43,698 bases of DNA from an uncultured Anaerolineae bacterium (GTDB lineage Bacteria; Chloroflexota; Anaerolineae; Anaerolineales; Villigracilaceae). Positions 40,161 to 43,698 of the stretch are shown here, piece by piece. Under the pieces are notes generated by a model that saw only the letters and a program-made list of their open reading frames with translations, was not told the origin of the DNA and did not search any database. The stretch covers positions 1 to 43,698 of the forward strand of contig CAIJPN010000141.1 in assembly GCA_903822545.1 (NCBI GenBank), read 5' to 3'. A program made the translations under genes and the position numbers. The first letter of the stretch is position 1. Every line of letters starts with the position of its first letter.

Positions 40161-40553
40161 TTATTTCTGGCCGCTCGCCAGTATGTTTTGGATTAATTCG
40201 ACCAGGCCTTGTTCGCGGCCTTTGACAAAGAAGGCTGTTGCGCCTCCCGATGCGGCATCTTTGGCCTTGTTGATTTCGTCATAAGCTGTCAGGATGACTA
40301 CGGGGAGACTTGGCTTTTTCTCTTTAAGATGCGCCAGCAGGTCGAGCCCGGCCCCGGGTTTGGGCATGCCATCGAACCCGGGCATGTTCAGGTCGAGGAT
40401 GGCAATATCAATCGTGCCCTCATTCTGGGCAAAGACTTCGCTGCCAGAGCGGCAATCTCCGGCAGTGACTACATCGTACCCGGCGCGTAAAAGGGTTTTT
40501 TCCAGACTTCGCAGCACTAATCTTTCATCGTCTGCCAGAAAAACAGTTGTCAT
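40161..40553 (-). CDS. single-domain response regulator (CheY-like)
   Basis: A 130-residue stand-alone receiver with acidic D8/D9, phosphoacceptor D54 in AILDLNMPG, T89 in VVILTAYD and K111 in FFVKG. A small insertion (MPKPGAG) follows the NMPGFDG loop. No output domain exists, so it must act by protein contact or as a phosphorelay shuttle between the two kinases encoded on each side. GGAG lies 8 nt before the ATG. Confidence 0.93.
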   Translation of the reverse strand: MTTVFLADDERLVLRSLEKTLLRAGYDVVTAGDCRSGSEVFAQNEGTIDIAILDLNMPGFDGMPKPGAGLDLLAHLKEKKPSLPVVILTAYDEINKAKDAASGGATAFFVKGREQGLVELIQNILASGQK

Positions 40554-40627
40554 GATGCATTCTCCTTCAATTTTCAGTTTGACTGGTTTACATTATAGTT
40601 TTTTTTGTAAATGTGGAGTATGGATAT

Positions 40628-42538
40628 TTATGCGCTGGGCGCTACTGGCAGGCGCACATAGAATGTTGCACCTTTACCGGGCAGGCTGTGAAGCCAAATT
40701 TTGCCGTTGTTCTGGTTGACGATCTGCAAACAAGCCGAAAGCCCCAGCCCGGTGCCGCCCTTGCCGCCTTTGGTGGTGAAAAACGACACCCAGATTTTGT
40801 CCTGAATCTCAAAGGGAATCCCCGGGCCATTGTCTCGCACGGTCACCAGCACAAAGCCAGGATCTTCATCGCGCCGGGCACTGACCCAAATTTTGGGATT
40901 TTCTACATTGGCGCCTTTGAGGGCCTCCCAGGCGTTTTTAATGAGATTATTGAAAACCTGTTCCACCTGGCGGGCATCACCAAAAGCACTGGGCAGCTCG
41001 GGCTGCAAATCCACCATCATGGCGCCCTTGGGCAGCCCCATCACGATACTCAGGGTAGAGATGATCTCAGTGACTGAGAATGCTTCGGGGTGACGCTGGC
41101 GGGCAGGGCCGATCATATCTTCTTTGATGGAAAGGATGACCTTGGCACTGTGCTCAATGATCTGGAAATCTTCCAGCATCGATTCGGCGCTGAGCAGGGC
41201 CATCAGGCGCTTAGGCGGGTAAGTCACAATTTCAGCCGCGAGCGCATCCAATTTCATGCCCATATCAGCCGCTTCTTCCAGCACCGATTCTGCCACTGTG
41301 CGCATTTGCTGGCTGGCAGGGTGATCTATGTTTGCGAGGATGGAAACCAGCGCCAGCAGGTATTGCAGGTCTTCGCGCAGGCGGTTGATACTGCCAGGGA
41401 TGGGTGCCGCTTTGTTGCCAACCCAGTGAATGGCTTCACCTGTAGCCGTGGCGATAGCCTCGAAAGTTTTCGTGCGCACCAGTTCAGATGTGGCCGCATC
41501 CAGTTTTTGCAGCAGTTGGGCATTGTTGATGGCGATGGCAACCTGGTCGGCCATGCCTTGCAGGGCGGTGATGTCTTCCTCGCCAAAGCCATACATTTGT
41601 TCGCTTTGCACCGTCAGCGCGCCGAGCACACGCCCCTTGGCAATCAGCGGCAGGGCCATTTCAGAGCGGGTCAGGGGCAGGTAAGGGTTCTTAAAGCGGG
41701 TGGTATCTTCTTCGGTATCCAGCACAATCTGGGCGCGCTGTTCCGTGATGGTCAAACCCACCATCGATTTTGTATCAATGGCGAGTTTGTGGCCGTTGTC
41801 GATCATCTTCTGCCCGGCCTCGCCATAACCAGCGTGCAAAATAGCCCATTGATTGTCGTCCGAGATCAGGAAAACGCCGGTGTAATACAGGCTGAATTCG
41901 CTGCAAATAATATCCACCGCGCTGCGCAGCAACTCATCCAGGTCAAGGATGGAGGAGATTTCGTGGCTGACGCGCGATGCCGCTTCCAACAGCTTTTGGC
42001 GGCGCTCCAGCACTTTGATCATACTTTTATTTTGATCCAGCAAATACTGGTTTTTTTCCAACGCTGTGGTCAACTGCCGGACGTTGTCTTCCAACCGCTC
42101 CACCAACTCTTGTTGGTAAACGCGCAGGTGGTGTTCCACATTCTCCAGCTTTTCACGATGACCCTGCATAAAAGCTTCAACTTCATCCTCGAAAGTGTCA
42201 ATTTCGATGGGCTTGTTGATGAAACCCGAAGCTCCTGCCGCCAGGGCACGGTCACGCACAGCCTGGCTGGTCTCTGCCGAAAGGATGACCAGCGGCGTGT
42301 CTGGCAGGATGTTGCGCAGCCGGGTAGCGGCCTCGCTGCCGCTCATGTGCGGCAGGTTCTGGTCAATCAGCACCAGGTTGGGATGAGTCTCCTCGGCCAG
42401 TTCCAGCCCGTCGAGCGGATCATCCGCTTCGAGCACGAGGAAATTCCGGGAGAGGATGCGGCGTACAAGCGAACGCGCATCGGCGTTGTCTTCGATGTAA
42501 AGGATTTTGGGGAGCAGGCGCGGGTCGCTGGGATTCAT
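40628..42538 (-). CDS. hybrid histidine kinase REC-GAF-HATPase
   Basis: A 636-residue soluble protein. The N-terminal receiver (about 10-130) is intact: ILYIEDNAD, D59 in VLIDQNLP, ILSAET and FINKP. A coiled coil (about 140-180) leads to a GAF domain (about 195-350) closely related to those of the downstream kinase. The presumed phosphoacceptor is in EAIHWVGNKAAPI. HATPase_c follows with NNLIKNAWEALKG, DNGPGIPFEIQDKIWVSFFTTKG and GGTGLGLSA. It starts 3 nt after the ATPase-cNMP gene, so the two are coupled. Confidence 0.92.
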   Translation of the reverse strand: MNPSDPRLLPKILYIEDNADARSLVRRILSRNFLVLEADDPLDGLELAEETHPNLVLIDQNLPHMSGSEAATRLRNILPDTPLVILSAETSQAVRDRALAAGASGFINKPIEIDTFEDEVEAFMQGHREKLENVEHHLRVYQQELVERLEDNVRQLTTALEKNQYLLDQNKSMIKVLERRQKLLEAASRVSHEISSILDLDELLRSAVDIICSEFSLYYTGVFLISDDNQWAILHAGYGEAGQKMIDNGHKLAIDTKSMVGLTITEQRAQIVLDTEEDTTRFKNPYLPLTRSEMALPLIAKGRVLGALTVQSEQMYGFGEEDITALQGMADQVAIAINNAQLLQKLDAATSELVRTKTFEAIATATGEAIHWVGNKAAPIPGSINRLREDLQYLLALVSILANIDHPASQQMRTVAESVLEEAADMGMKLDALAAEIVTYPPKRLMALLSAESMLEDFQIIEHSAKVILSIKEDMIGPARQRHPEAFSVTEIISTLSIVMGLPKGAMMVDLQPELPSAFGDARQVEQVFNNLIKNAWEALKGANVENPKIWVSARRDEDPGFVLVTVRDNGPGIPFEIQDKIWVSFFTTKGGKGGTGLGLSACLQIVNQNNGKIWLHSLPGKGATFYVRLPVAPSA

Positions 42539-42541
42539 GGT

Positions 42542-43681
<1,140 letters not shown>

Positions 43682-43698
43682 ATCAACGGTGGGCCGGA

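Overview
The window looks like chromosomal DNA of an anaerobic Chloroflexota bacterium of the Anaerolineae type. This is inferred from gene content and not from a marker gene. The pointers are two tungsten-type aldehyde:ferredoxin oxidoreductases (AORs), many GAF-type sensor kinases, kinases and ABC ATPases carrying cNMP-binding domains, GC-rich coding DNA, and many intergenic palindromes. No rRNA, tRNA, CRISPR array or classical IS element was recognised.

Left part (1-13.6 kb). A SUMF1-domain protein and a thiolase are on the minus strand. Then, on the plus strand, come an Lrp/AsnC regulator, a saccharopine-dehydrogenase-like enzyme, a sodium:solute symporter, AOR 1, two class-III aminotransferases and AOR 2. 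This reads as an amino-acid or diamine fermentation locus: import, transamination or dehydrogenation to an aldehyde, then ferredoxin-linked oxidation to the acid. Two small genes are wedged into it, each bracketed by its own repeats: a four-helix-bundle (S23/IVP-type) gene with an amber stop, and a GxxExxY (PD-(D/E)XK-like) gene between two 75-nt palindromic units.

Middle (13.6-22.3 kb). A cNMP-binding-domain histidine kinase converges on AOR 2. It is followed by a GH3 glycosidase, a MarR-HlyD-ABC-FtsX (MacAB-like) efflux operon behind a strong promoter, and a THUMP-type 23S rRNA methyltransferase.

22.4-27 kb. A minus-strand RiPP-type cluster holds a PqqD-like protein, two radical SAM/SPASM proteins, a PqqD/HPr-kinase-like fusion and a five-cysteine, Gly/Ser/Thr-rich 80-residue peptide that is the probable precursor. 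The enzyme set matches my memory of the 'SynChlorMet' (Scm) cassette, whose precursor I recall as unassigned. A 23-codon relic of a second kinase-like gene lies beyond the precursor.

27-34.2 kb. A two-gene set pairs a DUF4231/SLATT-like 2TM protein with a TIR/SLOG-like protein and looks like a conflict system. Next come a PadR regulator with a tandem 30-bp operator, a DUF2812 membrane protein, a multi-PAS diguanylate cyclase, and convergent uvrB.

34.2-43.7 kb. A minus-strand signalling/transport operon runs ABC ATPase-cNMP fusion, REC-GAF kinase, response regulator, double-GAF kinase with a degenerate receiver, FtsX-type permease, and lipoprotein HlyD adaptor. It ends at a perfect palindromic terminator before uvrB.
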